Program-made: the position numbers and the translations under genes
Shown here: one piece after another, positions 44,426 to 52,761 of the stretch
How the letters are laid out: each line of letters begins with the position of its first letter
Numbering within the stretch: position 1 is the stretch's first letter
Notes under the pieces: model-generated
Databases searched by the model: none
What the model was told of the DNA's origin: nothing
Seen by the model: the letters and a program-made list of their open reading frames with translations, nothing else
Assembly: GCF_003268475.1 (NCBI RefSeq)
Contig: NZ_MCIF01000002.1
Coordinates: 4,515,250-4,573,960, forward strand
DNA from: Thermogemmatispora tikiterensis
GTDB taxonomy: Bacteria > Chloroflexota > Ktedonobacteria > Ktedonobacterales > Ktedonobacteraceae
Length of the DNA stretch: 58,711 nt
Reading direction: 5' to 3'

Positions 44426-45685
44426 ATGACATCAGGTTCGTCTTCGAAGAAGCGGCCCGCCTATCTGGAACCGACCCAGAAGCTGCCAGCCGCGGCTCAA
44501 CCCGGAAGCGGCAAAAGCAGCGGGCGATGGGGCTTTCCGAATGTGGCGCTGCTGCCCCTGCGCCTCTTTCTGGGGATCACCTTTCTCTATGCGGGCCTGC
44601 AGAAGTTCAGCGATCCACAGTTTTTTCATCCCGGTACCCCTGGCTACATCGGTAACCAGCTTATCAACTTTGCCCGCGGCTCGCCTCTCCATAATGTCCT
44701 GATTTATGTCGCGCTACCACATGCCACGGCGGTCGGCTTGCTGGTGGCCGTGGGAGAGATCGCCATTGGCATTGGCACGCTGCTCGGCTTGCTGCTGCGC
44801 CCCGCGGCGTTCGGTGGCTTGTTGCTCAGCCTGATCTTCTTCTTGACGGCAAGCTGGCATGTCTATCCCTATTTTTATGGATCGGACATCGTGTTCGTCT
44901 TTTGCTGGATTACGCTGCTCCTGGTCGGGCCACTACACAGCGGGCTGCCGAGCGTCGATGGCTATCTGCTGCAGCTCTTTGGGCCTGAAGATGGACACTG
45001 GCCCCGATCCATCTTTGCCCAGGTGCTTCTGATCGTGCTGGGAGTCAACAACGCACACGAGCTAGAGGCCTGGCTCTCCCCGTCTTCGGCGGCTGCGGTA
45101 GCGGCTCGCCCACAGGGCCAGGTGCGGCGGTCTGTTCAGTGGCAGCATCAGCGCGAGGTCCGGCGCAGTTTTATCCTGGGCCTGGCCGCTGGGGGCCTGG
45201 CCACGATTGTGCTGGGGCTGGGCAGCAGCCTGCTCTTTGTGCGCAGCTTTCTGGCCGGGCGGCAGGGGCCGGTGCGCGCTCCTCTGGTGCGGGGCGGTGC
45301 GTCGGCGACTTCCTCGTCGAGCGGAGCCTCTACGGCCACGGCGAACGCGGGAAGTGGTGCAGGCACGAGCGGCGGCACGATCATTGCCCGTAAGGCGTCT
45401 TTGGCCAGCAACAGTGCTCTTTCCTTTACGGTTCCCAGCACAGGCGATCCTGGCATTCTTGTCCATCTGCCCTCAGATCAGTTTGTTGCCTACGACGCTG
45501 TCTGCACGCATGCGGGCTGCCAGGTTGAATATGATCCTTCCAGTCAGTTGCTGATTTGCCCCTGTCACGGTGCTACTTATGATCCCGCCCAGGGGGCGCG
45601 CGTGGTGAGTGGGCCGGCCCCCGCGCCACTGAGTAGCGTCTCGATCCGCATTGATAGCGCTGGTGATATCATCGCCCTCCCCTGA
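44426..45685 (+). CDS. DoxX/DoxD-like membrane protein fused to a Rieske domain
   Basis: Membrane redox protein, 419 aa. The N-terminal half is a DoxX/DoxD-type four-helix domain (LPLRLFLGITFLYAGLQKF, ATAVGLLVAVGEIAIGIGTL, TASWHVYPYFYGSDIVF), as in thiosulfate:quinone oxidoreductase subunits. After a linker comes another helix (LGLAAGGLATIVLGLGSSL), a Ser/Ala/Thr/Gly-rich spacer, and a Rieske domain (about 320-419) with cluster ligands CTHAGC and CPCHGATYD. The start is uncertain: ATG 44426 has AAGGAG only 3 bases away, and in-frame ATGs exist at 44363 and 44393. Quinone-linked electron transfer is likely. Confidence 0.85.
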   Translation: MTSGSSSKKRPAYLEPTQKLPAAAQPGSGKSSGRWGFPNVALLPLRLFLGITFLYAGLQKFSDPQFFHPGTPGYIGNQLINFARGSPLHNVLIYVALPHATAVGLLVAVGEIAIGIGTLLGLLLRPAAFGGLLLSLIFFLTASWHVYPYFYGSDIVFVFCWITLLLVGPLHSGLPSVDGYLLQLFGPEDGHWPRSIFAQVLLIVLGVNNAHELEAWLSPSSAAAVAARPQGQVRRSVQWQHQREVRRSFILGLAAGGLATIVLGLGSSLLFVRSFLAGRQGPVRAPLVRGGASATSSSSGASTATANAGSGAGTSGGTIIARKASLASNSALSFTVPSTGDPGILVHLPSDQFVAYDAVCTHAGCQVEYDPSSQLLICPCHGATYDPAQGARVVSGPAPAPLSSVSIRIDSAGDIIALP

Positions 45686-45818
45686 GCGGACTGGGCGTCG
45701 CGCTCCGGCGCTGGGCCGCTCACTCCGGCCAGGCCGGCTCGCGCGAACCGCCTTGTCTCTCTCCCCCATTGGCGGCTCGGCGGCCTCGCCGCCCCGGGCG
45801 TCAATGGGGCTCGTGCTA

Positions 45819-45848
45819 TTGTGAGTAACTCACCATATGAGGTAAAAT
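45819..45848 (+). promoter_or_regulatory. leuCD promoter with palindromic operator
   Basis: TTGTGA (45819-45824), 18 bases, TAAAAT (45843-45848). The -35 and spacer contain a perfect 13-base palindrome GTGAGTAACTCAC (45821-45833), placed where a repressor would block RNA polymerase. The leader to leuC is about 195 bases with hairpins GCATAGC/GCTATGC and ACAAGCC/GGCTTGT, without a T-tract. Confidence 0.55.
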
Positions 45849-46048
45849 AGAGGAACAGATAGAGGGCGGAAACACCATTGCCTGCTGCTTTCCCAACGTT
45901 TTTGTTTTATCCTGCTTTTTCCTGCATAGCGAGCAGAGGCTATGCGTTCAGGCAGGCCCGCCGCGCAGACAAGCCCGCGTTGGGGCAGGCTTGTTGAGCG
46001 AGCAGAGCGGCCCGCAGCCAGACTCAGACAGGAACTGGAGAGAGAAGT

Positions 46049-47458
46049 ATGCCAAAGTCCATGTTTGAGAAGATCTGGGAGGCGCATGTTGTGCGCGACG
46101 TTCCCGGAGAGTCAACTATTCTCTATATCGACCGTCACCTGGTGCATGAGGCGACCTCGCCGCAAGCCTTCGCTGGCCTCAAGGCGGCGGGACGCAAGGT
46201 CAGGCGCCCCGATGCCACGATTGCTGTGCTTGACCACAATGTACCGACCCTCCAGGTGCGCGGCAGGCGGGTGCTGGAGCTTGTGGACCAGGCGAGCGCG
46301 CTCTGCATCACGACGATGGAGCAGCACGCCCGCGAGTTCGGCATTACGCTCTTCGATATGAACGACGAGCGTCAGGGGATCGTGCACATTATCGGCCCCG
46401 AGCAGGGCCTGACGCTTCCCGGGATGACCATCGTCTGTGGCGATTCGCACACCTCGACGCATGGGGCAGTAGGCGCGCTGGCCTTTGGCATCGGCACCAG
46501 CGAGATCGAGCATGTGCTGGCGACGCAGTGCCTGTTGCAGAAGAAGCCGCGCTCGATGAATATCCGCATCGAGGGGAGCCTTGGCCCGGGCATTACCGCC
46601 AAGGATATCGCGCTCTATATGATTGGGCGCCTGGGCACGGGCGTGGGCACGGGCCATGTGGTCGAGTTCAGCGGCTCGGCGGTGCGCAGTCTCTCGATGG
46701 AGGGCCGCATGACGCTCTGTAACATGGCCATTGAGGCGGGTGCGCGGGCTGGCATGGTGGCCCCCGATGAGACAACCTTTGCGTATCTGAAAGGCCGCCC
46801 CTTCGCTCCCAAAGGCGCCCTCTTCGAGAAGGCGGTCGAGGCCTGGAAGCAGTTGCCGAGCGATCCCGGTGCCCACTTCGATACGGTGCACGAGATCTCG
46901 ATCGATGGGCTGGCCCCGCAAGTGACCTGGGGCACCAATCCGGGGATGGTGGTCGATGTGACCGGTCGGGTGCCCGATCCCGCCGATGAATCTGATCCGC
47001 AGAAGCGCCGTGCCTATGAGCGCGCCCTGGAGTATATGGGTCTGGAGCCAGGCCAGAAGATTACTGATATCCGCGTCGATACGGTCTTTATTGGCTCCTG
47101 CACGAACTCGCGCCTGGAAGACCTGCGCCTGGCGGCGCAGATGGTCAAGGGCCGCCATGTGGCGCCGGGCGTGCGGGCCCTGGTGGTGCCCGGTTCGATG
47201 CAGGTGCGGCGCATGGCTGAGGAGGAGGGCCTGGCCGATATTTTCCGCGAGGCCGGTTTCGAGTGGCGCGCCTCCGGCTGTAGCATGTGCATCGCCATGA
47301 ATGGCGACCGCTTGAGCGAGGGCGAGCGCTGTGCCTCCACCAGCAACCGCAATTTCGAAGGCAGGCAGGGCAAGGGTGGACGCACCCATCTGGTGAGTCC
47401 TCCAATGGCCGCCGCCGCCGCAATCGCGGGCCACTTTGTCGATATCCGCGATTTCTAG
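46049..47458 (+). CDS. leuC: 3-isopropylmalate dehydratase large subunit
   Basis: Aconitase-family enzyme that isomerises 2- to 3-isopropylmalate with LeuD in leucine synthesis; 469 aa, full length. Signatures include [48 protein letters not shown] and the cluster ligands in [14 protein letters not shown] and [23 protein letters not shown] precedes the ATG. leuD follows after 97 bases. leuA is 12 kb away on the other strand and leuB is not in the window. Confidence 0.97.
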   Translation: MPKSMFEKIWEAHVVRDVPGESTILYIDRHLVHEATSPQAFAGLKAAGRKVRRPDATIAVLDHNVPTLQVRGRRVLELVDQASALCITTMEQHAREFGITLFDMNDERQGIVHIIGPEQGLTLPGMTIVCGDSHTSTHGAVGALAFGIGTSEIEHVLATQCLLQKKPRSMNIRIEGSLGPGITAKDIALYMIGRLGTGVGTGHVVEFSGSAVRSLSMEGRMTLCNMAIEAGARAGMVAPDETTFAYLKGRPFAPKGALFEKAVEAWKQLPSDPGAHFDTVHEISIDGLAPQVTWGTNPGMVVDVTGRVPDPADESDPQKRRAYERALEYMGLEPGQKITDIRVDTVFIGSCTNSRLEDLRLAAQMVKGRHVAPGVRALVVPGSMQVRRMAEEEGLADIFREAGFEWRASGCSMCIAMNGDRLSEGERCASTSNRNFEGRQGKGGRTHLVSPPMAAAAAIAGHFVDIRDF

Positions 47459-47555
47459 GATCAACGGCTCTGGTCTGGACCTGACCAGCAGCGCGGACAG
47501 AGATAGCGACGAGCGCAAAGAGAGAGCGCCTTGCAGAAGGAGGCAGAGCAAGACA

Positions 47556-48176
47556 ATGGAACCCTTTACCCGCCTGAAGGGGCTGGTCGCCCCGCTGAAT
47601 CGAACGAACGTCAATACGGATGAGATTACGCCGGCCCGCTTCTTGAAGACGATTAGCCGCACCGGCTTCGCCCAGGCCCTGTTTGCTAACTGGCGCTACC
47701 TGGGCGACGATCAGACGCCCAACCCCGATTTCGTCCTCAATCAGCCCCGCTATCAGGGGGCGACGATCCTGCTGGCCGGCGATAATTTCGGCTGCGGCTC
47801 TTCGCGCGAACATGCCCCCTGGGCGATCCGCGAGTATGGCTTCCGCTGCGTGATCGCGCCCAGCTTCGCCGATATCTTCTACAATAACTGCTTCAACAAT
47901 GGCATTCTGCCGGTGACGCTCCCCGAGCCAACGGTGCTGGAGCTGTTCAAGGAGGTCGAGGCGACCGAGGGCTATACCCTGGAGGTCGATCTGGAGGCCC
48001 AGACGGTGACGACGCCCGACGGGCGTGTCTTCCAGTTCCCGATCGATGCTTTCCGCAAGCAGGCCATGCTGCAGGGCCTCGACAATATCGGCTGGACGCT
48101 CTCGCATCTCGATGAGATCCGTGCTTTTGAGGAGCGTCGGCAGCAAGAAGCTCCCTGGGTCTTCAGCTTGAAGTGA
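47556..48176 (+). CDS. leuD: 3-isopropylmalate dehydratase small subunit
   Basis: Swivelling-domain partner of LeuC, 206 aa. Typical motifs: [52 protein letters not shown]. The open frame continues 40 codons upstream into leuC, but ATG 47556 gives the family N-terminus ([15 protein letters not shown]) and has AAGGAGG 12 bases before it. Operon with leuC. Confidence 0.97.
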   Translation: MEPFTRLKGLVAPLNRTNVNTDEITPARFLKTISRTGFAQALFANWRYLGDDQTPNPDFVLNQPRYQGATILLAGDNFGCGSSREHAPWAIREYGFRCVIAPSFADIFYNNCFNNGILPVTLPEPTVLELFKEVEATEGYTLEVDLEAQTVTTPDGRVFQFPIDAFRKQAMLQGLDNIGWTLSHLDEIRAFEERRQQEAPWVFSLK

Positions 48177-48189
48177 CAAGGGTGTCACT
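48172..48189 (+). terminator. Hairpin at the end of leuD
   Basis: AGTGACA/TGTCACT, 7-bp stem with a 4-base loop, overlapping the leuD stop. There is no T-tract, so it may be a weak terminator or mRNA end stabiliser. No promoter was identified in the 240 bases before the next operon. Confidence 0.4.
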
Positions 48190-48427
48190 CTTCCGTTGTG
48201 GTCTCGGCTGCGCCGCCCTCTGTCCCGCCTTCCGCCGCCGGGCTGTCTGTGGCCGCTCGATTGGCCAGGCAAGGCCAGTCAGGAGGATATGACGGAGCAG
48301 AGCGGCGCGGCTGCGAGCAAGGACGTCAGCAGACCGGTCACTCCGCCGCGGATGTGGGTGCGGCCAGCGAGCGTCAGGCTGCGGCCCGCCTCCGCGCGGG
48401 GCGAATATCCAAGAAAAGGAGCGCAAA

Positions 48428-49516
48428 GTGGCGATTCACCAGATTGATCCCGGTCTGGTCCCTTTTCAGATTCTTGATCCCGAGGGCAACCTGGTGGGAG
48501 AGATGCCTGCTCTCTCGCCGGAGCGCCTACTCTATTTCTATCGGATGATGCGCCTGGCGCGGGCCTTCTCGGACCGCATCATTGCTCTGCAGCGTCAGGG
48601 GCGGGCCACGACCTTCGGCTCCCTGACTGGTCAGGAAGCGGCCACCGTGGGGCTGGCCGCGCCTTTGCAGCCCCAGGACTGGCTGGCGACCTCCTACCGT
48701 GAGATTGCCTCGTTGATCGTCAAGGGTGTTCCGCTGAGTACCCTCGTCTATTCCTTCCGGGGCTATACTCCTCCCAATTGGCCCGCTGAGACGCGCTGTC
48801 TCCCCTATCAGATTGTGATTGGGACGCAGATCCCCCATGCGGTAGGCCTGGCGATGGCGGCCAAGATCGTTGGTGATCCGGTGGTGGCGGTTGGCGTCTG
48901 CGGCGACGGGGCGACCTCCGAGGGCGACTTTAACGAGGCCCTCAACTTTGCCGGGGTCTTCCGCGCCCCGGTGGTGATCATTGTGCAAAACAATGGCTGG
49001 GCCATCAGTGTGCCGCGCCATCGGCAGTCGGCGGCGCCGACGCTGGCGGCCCGCGGCATCGGCTTCGGCGTGCCCTCAGCTCTGGTCGATGGCAACGATA
49101 TTCTGGCGGTCTATGAGACGGTGCGTCAGGCCGTGGAGCGGGCGCGCGCTGGCGATGGGCCGACCCTGATCGAGTTGCTCACCTATCGCCTCGGCTCGCA
49201 TACGACCGCCGACGATGCCAATCGCTATCGTGATCCTGCCGAGGTCGAGGCCTGGCGTGCCAGGGACCCCATTGCCCGCCTGCAGAAGTTTTTGCGGCGC
49301 CGCGATCTGCTCAGTGAGGAGCAGGATGAGGAGATTGGGGCCTCCGTGCTGGCGGAGATCGATGCGGCGGTGCGCGAGGCTGAGGCCATGCCGCCGATGG
49401 CTCCCGACAGTTTCTTTGACTATGTCAGTGCGTCACTGCCGCCGCGCCTGCAGGAGCAGCGCGCCGAGCTGCTGCGCTTTGTGACGCCCTCGCAGCAGCC
49501 GGGCGAGCGGCACTGA
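48428..49516 (+). CDS. pdhA: 2-oxoacid (pyruvate) dehydrogenase E1 alpha subunit
   Basis: Thiamine-diphosphate decarboxylase subunit, 362 aa. The TPP/Mg motif is GDGATSEGDFNEALNFAGVF ending in NNGWAIS, and RMMRLARAFSDRI and YRLGSHTTADD are family landmarks. The start is GTG 48428 with AAAAGGAG 5 bases upstream. It heads an operon with E1 beta, E2 and E3. Pyruvate is the likely substrate, but branched-chain 2-oxoacid specificity cannot be excluded, especially beside leuCD. Confidence 0.92.
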   Translation: MAIHQIDPGLVPFQILDPEGNLVGEMPALSPERLLYFYRMMRLARAFSDRIIALQRQGRATTFGSLTGQEAATVGLAAPLQPQDWLATSYREIASLIVKGVPLSTLVYSFRGYTPPNWPAETRCLPYQIVIGTQIPHAVGLAMAAKIVGDPVVAVGVCGDGATSEGDFNEALNFAGVFRAPVVIIVQNNGWAISVPRHRQSAAPTLAARGIGFGVPSALVDGNDILAVYETVRQAVERARAGDGPTLIELLTYRLGSHTTADDANRYRDPAEVEAWRARDPIARLQKFLRRRDLLSEEQDEEIGASVLAEIDAAVREAEAMPPMAPDSFFDYVSASLPPRLQEQRAELLRFVTPSQQPGERH

Positions 49517-49538
49517 GGAAGGGAGGGAGGTGAGCGCA

Positions 49539-50525
49539 ATGGCGTTGCGTCCCATGACGATGATTGAGGCGCTCAATCAGGCGCTGGCTTTGGAGCTGGA
49601 GCGCGATGAGCGGGTGGTCTTGCTCGGACAGGATATCGGCCTCAATGGCGGGGTTTTCCGCGTGACCGATCAGCTGCAGCGCCGCTTTGGCGAGCGGCGC
49701 GTTTTCGATACGCCGCTGGCGGAGTCGGCCATTATCGGGACCTCGGTCGGGATGGCGGTCTATGGGCTGCGCCCGATCGCGGAGATTCAGTTTGCCGGCT
49801 TTCTCTTCCTCTGTATGAGCCAGTTGGTGACCCAGGCGGCGCGCATGCGCTTCCGCAGCGGCGGGGCCTTTAGTTGCCCGCTGGTGGTTCGTTCGCCCTA
49901 CGGCGGAGGAGTGCGTACGCCCGAGCTGCATTCGGATAGTCTGGAAGGGGTCTTTTTGCAGACGCCGGGCCTCAAGGTGGTCATTCCCTCCAATCCCTAC
50001 GATGCCAAGGGCCTGCTGGCGGCGGCGGTGGCCGATCCCGATCCTGTCCTCTTTCTGGAGAATATTAAGCTCTATCGCTCCTTCCGTCAGGAGACGCCGG
50101 AGGAGTACTATACGGTGCCGCTGGGGAAGGCCAAGACGGTGCAGGCGGGCGAGGATGTCAGCCTCTTCGCCTATGGGGCGATGGTGCCGGTGGCGCTGGA
50201 GGCGGCCCAGCAGGCACAACGGGAGCTGGGGATCAGTGTGGAGGTGATCGATCTGCGCACCGTCTGGCCGCTCGATGAGGAGGCTATTGTCTCCTCGGTG
50301 GAAAAGACGGGGCGCGCCGTGGTGGTCCATGAGGCGCCGCGCGCCGGCGGCATTGGGGCCGAGGTGACGGCGATTATTAATGAGCACTGCCTCTATTCGC
50401 TGCTGAAACCGGTGGCGCGCGTGACGGGCTACGATACGCCCTATCCGGTGCCCGGGGTGGAAGACTATTATCTGCCAACGCCAGCGAAGGTGCTGGCGGC
50501 GCTGCGCCAGGTGATGGAACCCTGA
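49539..50525 (+). CDS. pdhB: 2-oxoacid (pyruvate) dehydrogenase E1 beta subunit
   Basis: 328 aa; pairs with E1 alpha to form the TPP-dependent heterotetramer. Motifs: EALNQALALELERD, LGQDIGLNGGVFRVTDQL, FDTPLAESAIIGTSVGMA, VIDLRTVWPLDEEAI and EAPRAGGIGAEV. ATG 49539 is preferred to the GTG at 49530 because GGGAGGGAGG ends 8 bases before it. It lies 22 bases after E1 alpha. Confidence 0.94.
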   Translation: MALRPMTMIEALNQALALELERDERVVLLGQDIGLNGGVFRVTDQLQRRFGERRVFDTPLAESAIIGTSVGMAVYGLRPIAEIQFAGFLFLCMSQLVTQAARMRFRSGGAFSCPLVVRSPYGGGVRTPELHSDSLEGVFLQTPGLKVVIPSNPYDAKGLLAAAVADPDPVLFLENIKLYRSFRQETPEEYYTVPLGKAKTVQAGEDVSLFAYGAMVPVALEAAQQAQRELGISVEVIDLRTVWPLDEEAIVSSVEKTGRAVVVHEAPRAGGIGAEVTAIINEHCLYSLLKPVARVTGYDTPYPVPGVEDYYLPTPAKVLAALRQVMEP

Positions 50526-50761
50526 GTGAGCGAGCTGAGAGGCGGCTCTCTCTGCGCTCAGGGCGAAGCCGGCAAGCCTATGCGACGTTGCTTGCTTGCT
50601 TGCTGGCTGGCTGGCAAGGTATCTAGTAGACGCAGAGCACGAGAAGAGACGAAGGTCGCGGTCTGGGCTGCCTGGGCGGAGCGGGCGATGCTGCTGGCCG
50701 CTCCGCAAGGGAGGTATTGGCCTCTGCGGCAGGGCCGGACCCGCGCCGGAAGAGGTTTCCT

Positions 50762-52108
50762 ATGGTTGAGTTCAGATTACCCGATCTGGGCGAAGGGATG
50801 GAGGAGGCGGAGATTCGCCGCTGGCTGGTGCGCGTTGGTGAGCGCGTGACGGCTTATCAGGCGATTGCGGAGGTGGAGACCGATAAGGCGGTGACAGAGA
50901 TTACGTCGCCGGTGACGGGCCGGGTGGCGGAGATTCGCGTCGGTGAGGGGGCGCGAGCGCGCAAGGGCGAGGTGCTGGTCGTCTTTGAGGAGGAGGCCGC
51001 CACGCCGGCGGGAGAGCGCGCGCAGTCGTCGCCGGTGACGGCTGCAACAACAGCGACGGCTGCAACGACTGAGGCGACGCTGGCCTCGGGTGGATCAACG
51101 GCCCAGACTGGGGCGGGCGTCGCTACGGCGGTGGCTCCCGCGACGGGGGCGGCGAGCGGCGGACGGCGCCGCGTGTTGGCGGCTCCGGCGGTACGCAAGC
51201 TGGCTTTTGAGCTGGGGGTCGATCTGGAGCAGGTCCCACCGTCGACACCCGAGGGGCGCGTGACGCTGGCCGATGTGCGGGCCTTCGCCGAGCGCCAGCG
51301 AACGGCCACCGCCGGCCCCAGGCCCGAGACGGCTCAGCCGTCGGGGACGGTGGCGCCGGCCCCTGCTAACGGTGCGCAGCCGCAGCCCGGGGCGGCTCCC
51401 GCGCCAGAGGAGGAGCGCCAGGCTCTGACAGGGCTGCGCCGCCGCATTGCCGAGCGGATGGAACGCTCCTGGCGCAGCATTCCCCATGCCACGGCCTTCG
51501 ACGAGGCCGATGGCGGCGCCCTGGTGGCCCTACGCGAGGCCCTCTTGCCCGTGGCCGAGCGGCGTGGGTTGCGCCTCACCTATTTACCTCTCCTGGTCAA
51601 GCTACTTATCCCCGTCCTCAAGGAATTCCCCATTTTCAATGCCAGTCTCGATGAGGAGCGGCGCGAGATTGTCTATAAGCGCGTCTACCACATTGGTATT
51701 GCTACCGCCTCGCCCGAGGGTTTGCTTGTGCCGGTGCTGCGCCATGCCGATCGGCTCAGCCTGGCGCAGGTTGCCAGCGAGCTGGAGCGCCTCGTCGAGG
51801 GCGGACGCCGGCGCACGCTGGGCTTGCACGAGCTGACGGGCAGTACCTTCACGCTCAACAACGTGGGGAGCTTCGGCGGTAGCTCTGGCACCCCCATTAT
51901 CAATTATCCCGAGGCGGCCATTCTGGCCGTGGGCCGGCTCCAGGAGAAGGCCGTGGTTCGCAACGGCTCCCTGGTGGCGCGTCCAGTCCTGCCGCTGGCC
52001 CTCTCCTTCGATCATCGGCTCATCGATGGGGCCCAGGCGGGTGCCTTTCTGGCGCGTTTCAAGGAGCTGGTCGAGAATCCGCAGCAATTGCTGCTTGATT
52101 TGGTGTAA
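50762..52108 (+). CDS. pdhC: Dihydrolipoamide acyltransferase (E2)
   Basis: Core of the dehydrogenase complex, 448 aa. A single lipoyl domain (about 1-78; lipoyl-Lys in ETDKAVTEI) is followed by an Ala/Thr-rich linker. The E1/E3-binding domain comes next (about 140-180; LAAPAVRKLAFELGVDL, GRVTLADVRAFA), then a second linker and the acyltransferase domain with LSFDHRLIDGAQAGAFLARF containing the catalytic His and Asp. ATG 50762 gives the standard VEFRLPDLGEGMEEAEI start. Bacterial PDH and branched-chain E2 proteins share this layout. Confidence 0.94.
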   Translation: MVEFRLPDLGEGMEEAEIRRWLVRVGERVTAYQAIAEVETDKAVTEITSPVTGRVAEIRVGEGARARKGEVLVVFEEEAATPAGERAQSSPVTAATTATAATTEATLASGGSTAQTGAGVATAVAPATGAASGGRRRVLAAPAVRKLAFELGVDLEQVPPSTPEGRVTLADVRAFAERQRTATAGPRPETAQPSGTVAPAPANGAQPQPGAAPAPEEERQALTGLRRRIAERMERSWRSIPHATAFDEADGGALVALREALLPVAERRGLRLTYLPLLVKLLIPVLKEFPIFNASLDEERREIVYKRVYHIGIATASPEGLLVPVLRHADRLSLAQVASELERLVEGGRRRTLGLHELTGSTFTLNNVGSFGGSSGTPIINYPEAAILAVGRLQEKAVVRNGSLVARPVLPLALSFDHRLIDGAQAGAFLARFKELVENPQQLLLDLV

Positions 52109-52138
52109 TCGCAACAATTGACTAACTCAAGATCTGGT

Positions 52139-52198
52139 CAGGAGGGCCGGCCCGTGCGGCACGGACGGGGAAGGGGACTGTGCGGCCCGACCCTCCTG
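52139..52198 (+). terminator. Long imperfect stem-loop after E2
   Basis: CAGGAGGG (52139-52146) pairs with CCCTCCTG (52191-52198), with further GC-rich pairing inside. It could attenuate expression of the two downstream genes. There is no T-tract. Confidence 0.45.
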
Positions 52199-52226
52199 GG
52201 GCAAGCGTGTCGGAAGGAGGCCGACC

Positions 52227-52568
52227 GTGGCAACTGCCGAGGAGATTATTAAGGCTGTCGCCGTTCTGGTAAAACAAGAGGGCAAGGAGATTTTTAGCCG
52301 CGAGGATATTCGTCGCCAGCTCGGGGTTGATCGCCCGACCTGGGAGCGCAGCTATACCGGGATCTTTCAGATGATGCGCTCAGATGGTGTCTCGAAGATC
52401 AAGTATGGAACAGCGCGCCCGCGTCGGGTGGAGAATGCCAGCCATCCCTTGAAGGTGGGTCCTCGCTTCAAGGATGTCTTCCGTCGCGTCGAGCATGGGC
52501 GGCATACCCTGACCGAGTATGGCTGGCGCCTGGTCGATGAGGTACTGGCCGAAGAGCGCTCCGGCTGA
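52227..52568 (+). CDS. Uncharacterised 113-aa protein in the dehydrogenase operon
   Basis: No family is recognised. GTG 52227 has GGAAGGAGG 6 bases upstream, so translation is well supported. The N-terminal half (EEIIKAVAVLVKQEGKEIF, SREDIRRQLGVDRPTWERSY, TGIFQMMRSDG) reads like a winged-helix domain. The C-terminal half is basic (KVGPRFKDVFRRVEHGRHTL), ending in TEYGWRLVDEVLAEE. It lies between E2 and E3 genes in the same direction. A DNA-binding regulator of the operon is a reasonable guess but unproved. Confidence 0.75.
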   Translation: MATAEEIIKAVAVLVKQEGKEIFSREDIRRQLGVDRPTWERSYTGIFQMMRSDGVSKIKYGTARPRRVENASHPLKVGPRFKDVFRRVEHGRHTLTEYGWRLVDEVLAEERSG

Positions 52569-52761
52569 GTTGCTGCGAGCGCCTGGTTGCTCTGGTCGGC
52601 GTTGACCAGCAGGCGTGCGCTGCTTGGGAGGGGAAAACGGGCCGAGACAGGGAGGTCAGCGGCCCGTTGTTTCTCCTTCTCCAGAGCGGGCGCGTCTGGG
52701 AGCCGGGAGCGGCGAGAGCGCAGAGAGGCAAGAGTGCTGTACCGAGAGGAGAACGGAAGCT

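Noticed and set aside
46112..48272. Long minus-strand open frames (516 and 375 codons) opposite leuC and leuD
   Set aside because: They are antisense to clear enzyme genes. High-GC codon usage commonly opens the opposite strand, and their translations are His/Arg/Ala-rich without domains.
49425..50708. 427-codon minus-strand frame opposite the E1 beta gene
   Set aside because: Shadow of a conserved gene; low-complexity Arg/His-rich translation and no ribosome-binding site.
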